This document shows, piece by piece, positions 1-5,761 of a stretch of 9,789 bases of DNA. A model generated the notes under the pieces. It was not told the origin of the DNA, did not search any database, and saw only the letters and a list, made by a program, of their open reading frames with translations. Origin of the DNA: Actinomycetales bacterium. Its GTDB lineage: Bacteria; Actinomycetota; Actinomycetes; S36-B12. Numbering within the stretch: the stretch's first letter is position 1; the number at the start of each line of letters is the position of its first letter. The stretch is taken from assembly GCA_017849335.1 (NCBI GenBank), contig JAFIHP010000381.1, forward strand, positions 1 through 9,789, in the 5' to 3' direction. A program made the position numbers and the translations under genes.

Positions 1-1
1 C

Positions 2-1120
2 AAGCGCCTGAGCGCGCTGTTCCCGGAGCGTGGTCCGGCGAGTCGGCTGGCCGAGTTCGCGCGCGTCGCCGAGACCGGCGAACCCGCGCAGCGGACCGCC
101 CGCCCCGAGTCGAACGACGACGGGGTCGTGACGACCTACCTCGACGCGCGCATCGTCAAGGTGCTCGACGGAATCTCGATCGCGTGGCGGAACGTGACCG
201 AACGGGTCGAGATCGACCGGCAGCGTGCGGCCGCCGAGCGCCTGCTGGCCGCGTCGGAGGAGCGCTACCGGCTGCTGGCCGAGAACACCGCCGACGTCGT
301 GGTGCTCGTCAAGGACCGGCGCATCGACTGGATCTCCCCGTCCGTCGAGCGCGAGTTCGACCTGTCGGCCGCCGCGTGGCTCGGCCGGGAGGCGAGCGCC
401 TGCCTCGCGCCCGACGACCGGTCATGGGTCGGCGGCATCCTCAAGGCCGTGATGGCCGGCGCCGACCGCGTCTTCCGCGTGCGGGCCGTCTCCCCGGCGG
501 GCGAGACGCACTGGGTGGAGGCGCACGCCCAGCCCTACGTCGACGCCGACGGGTCGATCACCGGGCTCATCGCCACCTGCCGCGTCATCGACGACCTGAT
601 CGAGGTCGAGGCCGAGCTCGACCGCCGTGCCCGGTACGACGACCTCACCGGCCTGCTCAACCGCTCCGAGGCGTTCCGTCGGATCGCGGCCGCGACGACG
701 CACACGCCCCGGCAGGGCGCGCACACGGCGGTCCTGTTCTGCGACGTCGACCACTTCAAGGACATCAACGACGCCTACGGCCACGCGGCCGGCGACGACG
801 TGCTGCGGACCCTCGGCCAGCGGCTGTCCTCCGTCATCCGCGACGCCGACCACGCCGCCCGGATCGGCGGCGACGAGCTGCTCGTCCTCCTGCCCGGCGT
901 GCGCTCCCTGGCGGACGCCGCCGCGGTCGCGGAGAAGATCCGCACGCTGGCCGCGGAGCCCGTCAGCATCGGGGGCGGCGTGTCCGTGATGCCGCAGCTG
1001 AGCATCGGCGTCACGGTCCGGCGGTCGGGAGAGACCTCCGACCAGCTCATCGAGCGGGCCGACGACGCGATGTACCTCGCGAAGAAGGCCGGTCGCAACC
1101 GCGTCGTCGCGATCGACTGA
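2..1120 (+). CDS. PAS-PAS-GGDEF diguanylate cyclase, 5' truncated by window edge
   Basis: The reading frame is open from base 2, so the true start lies upstream; 372 residues are visible. It should make cyclic di-GMP from two GTP. Residues about 1-75 look like the end of one PAS sensor domain, closing with the typical ISIAWRNVTERVE strand. A second PAS domain follows (about 88-200, beginning EERYRLLAENTADVV). The GGDEF domain spans about 210-372: it opens with YDDLTGLLNR (212-221), has the metal/GTP segment FCDVDHFKDIND, and the active-site loop reads RIGGDEL (289-293 for GGDEL). An intact inhibitory I-site RDAD (280-283) sits exactly five residues before it. The fifth active-site residue is Leu instead of Phe; the catalytic GGDE is kept, so activity is likely but not certain. 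No membrane segment is visible in this part. A GTG at 128 is an internal codon, since homologous PAS sequence precedes it. Confidence 0.93.
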   Translation, partial: KRLSALFPERGPASRLAEFARVAETGEPAQRTARPESNDDGVVTTYLDARIVKVLDGISIAWRNVTERVEIDRQRAAAERLLAASEERYRLLAENTADVVVLVKDRRIDWISPSVEREFDLSAAAWLGREASACLAPDDRSWVGGILKAVMAGADRVFRVRAVSPAGETHWVEAHAQPYVDADGSITGLIATCRVIDDLIEVEAELDRRARYDDLTGLLNRSEAFRRIAAATTHTPRQGAHTAVLFCDVDHFKDINDAYGHAAGDDVLRTLGQRLSSVIRDADHAARIGGDELLVLLPGVRSLADAAAVAEKIRTLAAEPVSIGGGVSVMPQLSIGVTVRRSGETSDQLIERADDAMYLAKKAGRNRVVAID

Positions 1121-1147
1121 CGCCCCCCGGGAGCCGGCCGCGTGCGC

Positions 1148-1169
1148 GCGGTGGCGCCCCGGCCACCGC
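1148..1169 (+). terminator. Perfect 8-bp hairpin after the GGDEF gene (possible terminator)
   Basis: Arms GCGGTGGC (1148-1155) and GCCACCGC (1162-1169) pair perfectly around a 6-nt loop, 27 nt after the stop of the GGDEF gene. No T-tract follows, so this is not a canonical intrinsic terminator; in high-GC actinobacteria such hairpins are often proposed as terminators, but here it also abuts the promoter of the next gene. Confidence 0.35.
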
Positions 1170-1173
1170 TGGG

Positions 1174-1179
1174 TACCGT
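1174..1179 (+). promoter_or_regulatory. -10 hexamer TACCGT for a leaderless YceI-like gene
   Basis: TACCGT fits the actinobacterial TANNNT -10 consensus and lies exactly 6 nt before the ATG at 1186, so transcription would begin at or next to the start codon. There is no Shine-Dalgarno sequence in front of that ATG, which agrees with a leaderless mRNA. No convincing -35 box is visible. Confidence 0.5.
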
Positions 1180-1185
1180 GGGCGT

Positions 1186-1671
1186 ATGACGGTCATCTGG
1201 ACGGTTCACACGGTCGACGGCGCTGCCGTGCGCCTGCGCAGCGGCTCCGCCGGCATCATGACGATCGACATCACCGCCCCCGTCTCCGGCGGCGAGCTGC
1301 ACCTGGACGGCGACCAGGCCCGCCTCACGCTGCGCCTCGCGCTCGACCAGCTGCGCACCGGCAACTTCCTCACGCAGGCCGCCGCCCGCAGCATCGTGTC
1401 GAAGTACGACGCCCACGTGCTGACGTACGACGGCGCCGGTGCGGCCGGACCGCCGATCCAGGTCGCCGGGCAGGCCGTGGCCGGCACGATCGAGGTGGCG
1501 ATTGACCTCAGCGTCACGCCCGTCGGCCCCGAGCACTCGCCGTACGACGAGATCTCGCTCGCCGGCTCGGCGAGCATGGGCACCGTCCACCTCCCGTTCC
1601 CGGGGATGAGCACGATCGACGACTTCTCGTTCGACGTGGACGCGCGGCTCGCCCTGCTGCCGAAGCCATGA
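1186..1671 (+). CDS. YceI-like lipid-binding family protein
   Basis: 161 residues beginning MTVIWTVHTVDGAA. The YceI family forms a lipocalin-like barrel that binds polyisoprenoids in the members with known structure. The resemblance lies in the order of segments: a strand-rich start, LTLRLALDQLRTGN (about 47-60) matching the family's 'LRTGN' step, a following helix and Y-x-x-LTYDGAG strand, a central GTIEVAIDLSVTPVG pair of strands and a final FDVDARLALL strand. No signal peptide is seen, so it is probably cytoplasmic. The ATG at 1186 is supported by a -10 hexamer 6 nt upstream and by the start of similarity. Its TGA overlaps the glpD start (ATGA), so the two genes are probably translationally coupled. 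The family call is by pattern only; ligand and role are unknown, and a diverged, unrelated beta-rich protein remains possible. Confidence 0.6.
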   Translation: MTVIWTVHTVDGAAVRLRSGSAGIMTIDITAPVSGGELHLDGDQARLTLRLALDQLRTGNFLTQAAARSIVSKYDAHVLTYDGAGAAGPPIQVAGQAVAGTIEVAIDLSVTPVGPEHSPYDEISLAGSASMGTVHLPFPGMSTIDDFSFDVDARLALLPKP

Positions 1672-3152
1672 GCGCGGAACGCCCCGACGCCCTCGGGGCC
1701 GCGGCGCGCATCCGGGCGCTCGCCGCGCTCGCCGACGACACGTTCGACCTGCTCGTCGTGGGCGCCGGCGCGACCGGCTGCGGCACCGCGCTCGACGCGG
1801 CCGCGCGCGGGCTGAAGGTCGCCCTCGTCGACGCGGGGGACATCGCGGGCGGGACGTCCAGTCGTTCCTCGAAGCTGGTCCACGGCGGGCTGCGCTACCT
1901 GCAGACCGGCGACGTCGTCCTCGTCCGGGAGGCGCTGGCCGAGCGCGAGCTGCTGCTGACCCGGCTCGCCCCGCGGCTCGTGCGGCCGCTGCCGTTCCTC
2001 GTCCCCCTGCGGCACGGCTGGGACCGGCTGTACATGGGCGCGGGGCTCACCGCGTACGACGGGCTGGCGCGCTCGGGGCTGTTGCCCGGGCACGCGCGGC
2101 TGTCGGCGGCCGAGGCGCTCGAGCAGTTCCCCGACCTGCGCGACGACACGCTCGTCGGGGCGCTGCGCTACTACGACGCCCAGATGGACGACGCGCACCT
2201 CGCGGTGGCGCTCGCGCGCACGGCCGCCGGGCTCGGCGTCGCGGTCGCGACGTACACCGCGGTCGTCTCGGCGGAGGCCGAACGCGACGCCGACGGCCTG
2301 CGCCGGGTCGCCGTGCGCGACGCGGTCGGCGGCGGCGAGATCACTGTCGCCGCGCGCGCCGTCGCCCTGTGCGTGGGCGCGTGGGCGCCGGAGGTGTCGG
2401 GCCTGTTCTGCGACGTCGGCTCCGCGGCGGCGGACGGCGAGGCGGTCGGGGTCGTGCGCTCCAAGGGCGTGCACCTGCGCCTGCCGCGCGCGGCGATCTC
2501 CGGCACGTCGGCGATCATCGCGCCGGCCGGGGCGAGCGTCCTGTTCGTCCTGCCGAACCCGACGCACTGGCTGATCGGCACGACCGACACCGAGTACGCG
2601 GGCCGGCCCGAGGACGTCGCGCCCGAGCCGGAGGACGTCGCGTACCTGCTCGAGCGGCTGGCGGAGGTCGTCACCTCGGACGTCAGCGTCGACGACGTGA
2701 CGTACGCGTTCGCCGGGGTCCGGCCCCTCGCCCGCGACACCGGCGTCGGCGGCAGCACGGCGAAGGTCTCGCGGGAGCACCGCATCAGCGAGGTCGCCGA
2801 CGGGGTCCTCGCGATCGTCGGCGGGAAGTGGACGACCTACCGGATCATGGCCCGCGACCTCGTGGACACCGTGGTCGAGGGCCTGGGGCGGCCCGCGGCG
2901 CCGTGCACGACCGACACGATCGCGCTCGTCGATGCCCGCGACGCGGAGATCGACGCGCTGCTGGCCGAGGATCCGGCACTGGGCGAGCCGCTCGTCGACG
3001 CGCCGGGGTTCCGCCGGGTCGACGTCGTGCAGGCGGTGCGCCACGACGGGGCGGTCACGCTCGACGACGTCGTCGAGCGCCGGCTGCGCCTACACCTCGA
3101 GCTCGACACCGTGACCGAGGCGGTCCTGGCCGACGTCACCCGTCTGCTCTAA
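1668..3152 (+). CDS. glpD: FAD-dependent glycerol-3-phosphate dehydrogenase
   Basis: It oxidises sn-glycerol-3-phosphate to dihydroxyacetone phosphate, passing electrons to the quinone pool at the inner face of the membrane. The 494 residues carry an N-terminal FAD Rossmann motif GAGATG (32-37), an acidic ribose-binding end of strand 2 (D55), and the family signature GTSSRSSKLVHGGLRYL (62-78). Further GlpD blocks are LIGTTDTEY, the FAGVRPL segment and the VGGKWTTYR block near residue 385, followed by the C-terminal cap domain (about 400-494). The start is the ATG in the ATGA overlap with the upstream gene; no clear ribosome site precedes it, consistent with coupling. Neither glpK nor glpF is nearby. 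The protein ends at VLADVTRLL, where actinobacterial relatives as I recall them go on for at least one more helix; a repeated palindrome begins at its stop codon. Function is likely kept because the FAD and substrate domains are whole. Confidence 0.93.
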   Translation: MSAERPDALGAAARIRALAALADDTFDLLVVGAGATGCGTALDAAARGLKVALVDAGDIAGGTSSRSSKLVHGGLRYLQTGDVVLVREALAERELLLTRLAPRLVRPLPFLVPLRHGWDRLYMGAGLTAYDGLARSGLLPGHARLSAAEALEQFPDLRDDTLVGALRYYDAQMDDAHLAVALARTAAGLGVAVATYTAVVSAEAERDADGLRRVAVRDAVGGGEITVAARAVALCVGAWAPEVSGLFCDVGSAAADGEAVGVVRSKGVHLRLPRAAISGTSAIIAPAGASVLFVLPNPTHWLIGTTDTEYAGRPEDVAPEPEDVAYLLERLAEVVTSDVSVDDVTYAFAGVRPLARDTGVGGSTAKVSREHRISEVADGVLAIVGGKWTTYRIMARDLVDTVVEGLGRPAAPCTTDTIALVDARDAEIDALLAEDPALGEPLVDAPGFRRVDVVQAVRHDGAVTLDDVVERRLRLHLELDTVTEAVLADVTRLL

Positions 3153-3239
3153 CCCGCGAGGCGCCTGGAATGGTCGTCAAAACGCCCAAAATGCCCGAAA
3201 TAGCGACCATTCCAGGCGCCTCGGCGGAGGGTGCATCCC
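3152..3239. repeat. Palindromic intergenic repeat, copy 1 (stem-loop)
   Basis: The core is a perfect 19-bp inverted repeat: arms 3158-3176 (GAGGCGCCTGGAATGGTCG) and 3204-3222, with a 27-nt loop (3177-3203). The stem continues outward by four more pairs (CCGC / GCGG) past a one-base bulge. The loop is AT-richer than its surroundings and holds a 9-nt near-tandem (AAAACGCCC, AAAATGCCC). A second copy in the same orientation lies at 3839-3925; from 3152 to 3222 the two differ at only 2 of 71 positions, and weaker identity runs on to GCATCCC (3233-3239). It starts within the glpD TAA, so it could act as a terminator or mRNA 3'-end stabiliser for glpD. Identity of the element (REP/REPIN-like, MITE-like or other) is unknown. 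Confidence 0.9.
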
Positions 3240-3251
3240 ATTGTGGGATGC
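3233..3251. promoter_or_regulatory. Perfect 8-bp inverted repeat upstream of antitoxin (probable operator)
   Basis: GCATCCCA (3233-3240) and TGGGATGC (3244-3251) form a perfect dyad with a 3-nt centre. It ends 7 nt before the -10 hexamer at 3259, so it covers the -35 region of the antitoxin gene. Ribbon-helix-helix antitoxins normally repress their own operons by binding such dyads, so an autoregulatory operator is the natural reading. The left half belongs to the repeated element (GCATCCC also occurs after copy 2); the right half does not. Confidence 0.5.
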
Positions 3252-3258
3252 GCGAAGT

Positions 3259-3264
3259 TACGAT
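3259..3264 (+). promoter_or_regulatory. -10 hexamer TACGAT for the toxin-antitoxin operon
   Basis: TACGAT fits TANNNT and lies 7 nt before the antitoxin ATG at 3272, suggesting a leaderless transcript. A GGCGG at 3266-3270 is too close to the ATG to be a good ribosome site. No -35 box is evident, and its place is taken by the 3233-3251 dyad. Confidence 0.45.
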
Positions 3265-3271
3265 CGGCGGC

Positions 3272-3505
3272 ATGAGCACCCAGATCGCCATCCGGCTGCC
3301 CGACGAGCTGGTCGCCTTCCTCGATCGTGCCGTCGCCTCGGGGCGCGTGCCGAGTAGGGCAGCGCTGGTCACGTCCGCGGTGGAGCGCGAGATGCGCCGC
3401 CTCGCCGCCGTGCAGGACAGCGAGATCCTGCGATCCTCGGGCCTGGACAACGATCTCGGCGGCCTGGTGGGCTGGACGGCCGCGCACGCGCGGGCCGAGG
3501 ACTGA
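3272..3505 (+). CDS. Ribbon-helix-helix antitoxin (MazE-like, of a MazF pair)
   Basis: 77 residues. The N-terminus MSTQIAIRLPDELVAFLDRAV is a classic ribbon-helix-helix fold: a short DNA-contacting beta strand (QIAIRLP), helix 1 (DELVAFLDRAVASGR) and helix 2 (SRAALVTSAVEREMRRLA). The C-terminal part (about 50-77, acidic, with Trp68) would be the toxin-binding tail. It should dimerise, bind DNA at its own promoter and neutralise the toxin encoded 4 nt downstream. ATG 3272 was chosen because the beta strand begins there and a -10 lies 7 nt upstream; an in-frame ATG at 3248 would add eight residues (MREVTIGG) and sits inside the dyad, so it is less likely. The pair resembles mycobacterial MazEF modules whose MazE is also of ribbon-helix-helix type. 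Confidence 0.85.
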   Translation: MSTQIAIRLPDELVAFLDRAVASGRVPSRAALVTSAVEREMRRLAAVQDSEILRSSGLDNDLGGLVGWTAAHARAED

Positions 3506-3509
3506 GCGG

Positions 3510-3824
3510 GTGCGAGAGATCTGCCTGGTCCACCTCGACAAGACGCGCCCCGCGCTGGTGCTGACGCGGGAGGCTGCTCGCGGCGCCATGACGAAGGTCA
3601 CGATCGCCCCGATCACCAGCACGGTGAAGGGACTGTCGAGTGAGGTGCCCGTCGGGCCGATGAACGGCCTCGACCACCACGGCGCGGTGTCGTTGGACAC
3701 CGTCCTCACCGTCCCGGTCGCCGCGCTCGGACGGACGGTGGGGTACCTCACCGACGCCCAGGAGTCGTTGCTGGCGCGTGCCGTCGTGCTCGCCTACGAC
3801 CTCGACCTTCCGCTGCTCGACTGA
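3510..3824 (+). CDS. mazF: MazF-family endoribonuclease toxin (MtMazF3/MazF-mt6-like)
   Basis: 104 residues from a GTG start 4 nt after the antitoxin stop, with GAGG (3497-3500) nine bases upstream as ribosome site. MazF toxins are SH3-like-barrel endoribonucleases cutting RNA at short motifs. Visible blocks: strand 1 REICLVHLDKTRPALVLTRE (2-21), APITSTV (33-39), GLSSEVPVG, GLDHHGAVSLD and the closing LGRTVGYL strand. By position R13 and T36 match the catalytic Arg25 and Thr48 of Bacillus subtilis MazF. The loop between the first two strands is about eight residues shorter than in the B. subtilis or E. coli proteins. The pattern, from memory, is close to Mycobacterium tuberculosis MazF3 (MazF-mt6, Rv1102c), which cuts 23S rRNA. 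The reading frame is intact, so the toxin is probably functional. Confidence 0.87.
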   Translation: MREICLVHLDKTRPALVLTREAARGAMTKVTIAPITSTVKGLSSEVPVGPMNGLDHHGAVSLDTVLTVPVAALGRTVGYLTDAQESLLARAVVLAYDLDLPLLD

Positions 3825-3838
3825 GCGGCTCGGCCCCG

Positions 3839-3925
3839 ACCCGCGAGGCGCCCGGAATGGTCGTCAAAACGCCCAAAATGCCCGAAATAGCGACCATTCC
3901 AGGCGTCTCGGCGGGGGAGCATCCC
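3839..3925. repeat. Palindromic intergenic repeat, copy 2 (stem-loop)
   Basis: Same element and orientation as copy 1, shifted by 687 bp. Arms are 3845-3863 and 3891-3909 around a 27-nt loop (3864-3890) that is identical to the copy 1 loop base for base. Each arm has one change relative to copy 1 (T to C at 3853, C to T at 3906). These leave one C-A mismatch and one G-T wobble in the stem. It begins 15 nt after the mazF stop and lies between mazF and the converging ABC operon, where a bidirectional terminator would be expected. Confidence 0.9.
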
Positions 3926-3984
3926 GCTCGCCTCGGCGGGGGCGGTCTCTGCCTCGGCGGGGGTGCTCTCGCGCGCCTCGGGGG
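3905..3984. repeat. Degenerate tandem copies of GCCTCGGCGGGGG
   Basis: The motif occurs at 3905-3917 (GTCTCGGCGGGGG, the right edge of repeat copy 2), 3930-3942 and 3951-3963 (both exact), and in shortened form at 3975-3984 (GCCTCGGGGG), at spacings of 25, 21 and 24 nt. Between units the bases vary. The motif equals the right-hand terminus of the palindromic element, so the array looks like reiterated element ends. It fills the gap up to the stop codon of the ABC ATPase gene. Confidence 0.6.
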
Positions 3985-4752
3985 CTAGAGGACGGACTGC
4001 AGGAACGCGCGGGTGCGGTCATGCTGGGGGTTGTCCAGCAGCTGCGTCGGCGGGCCCTCTTCGACGACGACGCCGCCGTCCATGAACACGACGCGGTCGG
4101 CCGCCTCGCGGGAGAAGCCGATCTCGTGGGTCACGACGATCATCGTCATGCCGGACTGGGCGAGGTCGCGCATGACGTCGAGCACGTCGCCGACCAGCTC
4201 CGGGTCCAGCGCCGACGTCGGCTCGTCGAACAGCATCAGCGTCGGATCGAGCGCGAGCGCCCGCGCGATCGCGACGCGCTGCTGCTGGCCACCGGAGAGC
4301 TGGGCCGGGTACTGGTTCGCCTTGTCGGCCAGGCCCACCCGGTCCAGCAGGGCCATCCCGCGCTCGCGCGCCGTGTTCTTCGGCATCTTCGCGATGCCGA
4401 TCGGCGCCTCGGTGATGTTCTCGAGCGCCGTCATGTGTGTGGAGAGGTTGAACCGCTGGAACACCATGCCGATGCTGCGTCGCTGCTCGGCGATCTCGCG
4501 CGGCTTGAGCTCGTAGACCTTGTCCCCGCGCTGCCGGTAGCCCATCAACTCGCCGTTGACGAGGATGCGCCCGCCGTCGATCGACTCCAGGTGATTGATG
4601 CAGCGCAGGAACGTCGTCTTGCCTGAACCGGACGGCCCGAGCAGGCACAGCACCTCGCCCCGGCTGACCGACAACGTGATCGACTTGAGCACCTCGTTGC
4701 TGCCGAACCACTTCCGGACGCCCCGCGCCTCGACGACGTACGGCTCACTCAT
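3985..4752 (-). CDS. Polar amino acid ABC transporter ATP-binding protein (GlnQ/HisP-like)
   Basis: 255 residues. It powers import of a polar amino acid by ATP hydrolysis on the cytoplasmic face of the permease. All nucleotide-binding motifs are present: Walker A GPSGSGKT (39-46), Q-loop Q99 in GMVFQRFN, signature LSGGQQQR (152-159), Walker B LMLFDEP (172-178), D-loop SALD and H-loop His209 in VVTHE. The segment after strand 3 (NGELMGYRQRGDKVYELKPREIAEQRR, read from 66 to 92 as its ends) is the longer version found in a common subgroup of this family. The start overlaps the 3' end of the permease gene by 8 nt, and GGGAGG lies six bases before the ATG. It is the last gene of the three-gene operon. 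Substrate cannot be told from this subunit. Confidence 0.95.
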   Translation of the reverse strand: MSEPYVVEARGVRKWFGSNEVLKSITLSVSRGEVLCLLGPSGSGKTTFLRCINHLESIDGGRILVNGELMGYRQRGDKVYELKPREIAEQRRSIGMVFQRFNLSTHMTALENITEAPIGIAKMPKNTARERGMALLDRVGLADKANQYPAQLSGGQQQRVAIARALALDPTLMLFDEPTSALDPELVGDVLDVMRDLAQSGMTMIVVTHEIGFSREAADRVVFMDGGVVVEEGPPTQLLDNPQHDRTRAFLQSVL

Positions 4753-5716
4753 CGACGGCCTCCCGCGCCGCGGCGCGCGCGATCTGGCGGTTCTGCCAGC
4801 GACCGCTCATCCGTCCGGTCCAGCCGCGGAACTGCTGCCACGGCGTCGGCGGCAGCTCGCGTGCCGTGCCGCGGCCGTAGTAGCGCTCCAGGTAGTACTG
4901 CGGGATCGACAGCGCGGTCGTCATCGCGAGGTACCAGATGCTCGCGACGATGAGCAGCTCGACCTGTCGCAGGTTCTGCGAGGAGGTCTGCGTCGCCGCG
5001 GTGTACAGCTCGGCCACGGCGACGACCGCGAGCAGCGACGTGCTCTTCAGCATCGAGATGGTCTCGTTGCCCCTCGGCGGGATGATGACCTTCATCGCCT
5101 GCGGCAGGACGATGCGCCGCATCGTGTAGCCCGGGCCCATGCCGAGGGAGTACGCGGCCTCGCGCTGCCCGTGGTCGATCGACAGCAGGCCGGCGCGGAC
5201 GATCTCCGCCGCGTACGCGCCTTCGTTGAGGCTCAGCGCGATGACGCCGCCGACGAGCGCGGGGATCAGGTCGTTGGTGTCCGCCGAGAAGAACTGGATG
5301 TCGGTGAGCGGGACGCCGAGCGAGATCTGCTGGTACAGCAGGCCCAGGTAGCCCCAGAACACGATCTGGACGAGCAGGGGAGTGCCGCGGAAGAACCAGG
5401 TGTAGCCGAAGGCGACCGCGCGCAGCACCGGGTTGCTGGACATCCGCATGATCGCGAGCGTCACCGCCAGGATCGTGCCGACGACCATCGACACGGCGGT
5501 GATGACGATCGTCAGCCACACGCCCTTGAGGATGCGCGGGTCGAACAGGAACTCGGTGATCGACGGGTGGTCGACGTTGGGGTTCCGCCACAGCGAGGTG
5601 AACAGCAGGCCGAGAACGACGACGATGGCGGCAGCGGCGATCCACCGGCCGGGATGACGGAGGGGGATCGCCACGACATCGTCGTCGGACGCGACGGTGC
5701 GCGTCGTCGATGCCAT
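4745..5716 (-). CDS. Polar amino acid ABC transporter permease (HisM/GlnP type)
   Basis: 323 residues of integral membrane protein. A first hydrophobic segment (about 24-43) follows a soluble N-terminal tail; the core permease (about 62-280) includes hydrophobic stretches near 66-90, 103-127, 151-168, 225-242 and 253-272. The cytoplasmic EAA loop that docks on the ATPase is clear: EIVRAG (171-176), then GQREAAYSLGM (183-193) and RRIVLPQA (200-207). It ends with a charged cytoplasmic tail of about 40 residues. The FRGTPLLVQ segment (109-117) is a hallmark of the polar amino acid family. With only one permease gene, the pore is probably a homodimer. AGGGGG lies six bases before the ATG, and 45 nt separate it from the binding-protein gene. 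Confidence 0.94.
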   Translation of the reverse strand: MASTTRTVASDDDVVAIPLRHPGRWIAAAAIVVVLGLLFTSLWRNPNVDHPSITEFLFDPRILKGVWLTIVITAVSMVVGTILAVTLAIMRMSSNPVLRAVAFGYTWFFRGTPLLVQIVFWGYLGLLYQQISLGVPLTDIQFFSADTNDLIPALVGGVIALSLNEGAYAAEIVRAGLLSIDHGQREAAYSLGMGPGYTMRRIVLPQAMKVIIPPRGNETISMLKSTSLLAVVAVAELYTAATQTSSQNLRQVELLIVASIWYLAMTTALSIPQYYLERYYGRGTARELPPTPWQQFRGWTGRMSGRWQNRQIARAAAREAVDE

Positions 5717-5761
5717 GCCGATCCCCCTCTCGTCGCTGGTCGTGCGGAGCCTAGACCTCGA

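Noticed and set aside
128..130. GTG at 128 as start of the GGDEF protein
   Set aside because: The frame is open to the window edge and the preceding residues continue into the end of a PAS domain, so the gene starts outside the window.
1206..3044. 612-residue open frame on the minus strand opposite the YceI-like gene and glpD
   Set aside because: Low-complexity Arg/Ala/Val composition, antisense to a well-supported GlpD; a shadow.
3152..3925. Two repeats as a minimal CRISPR array
   Set aside because: Spacing is 687 bp and filled by two genes; no short spacers and no cas genes.
3152..3925. Composite transposon or insertion sequence
   Set aside because: No transposase or integrase is present between or beside the repeats, and I could not find a convincing target-site duplication.
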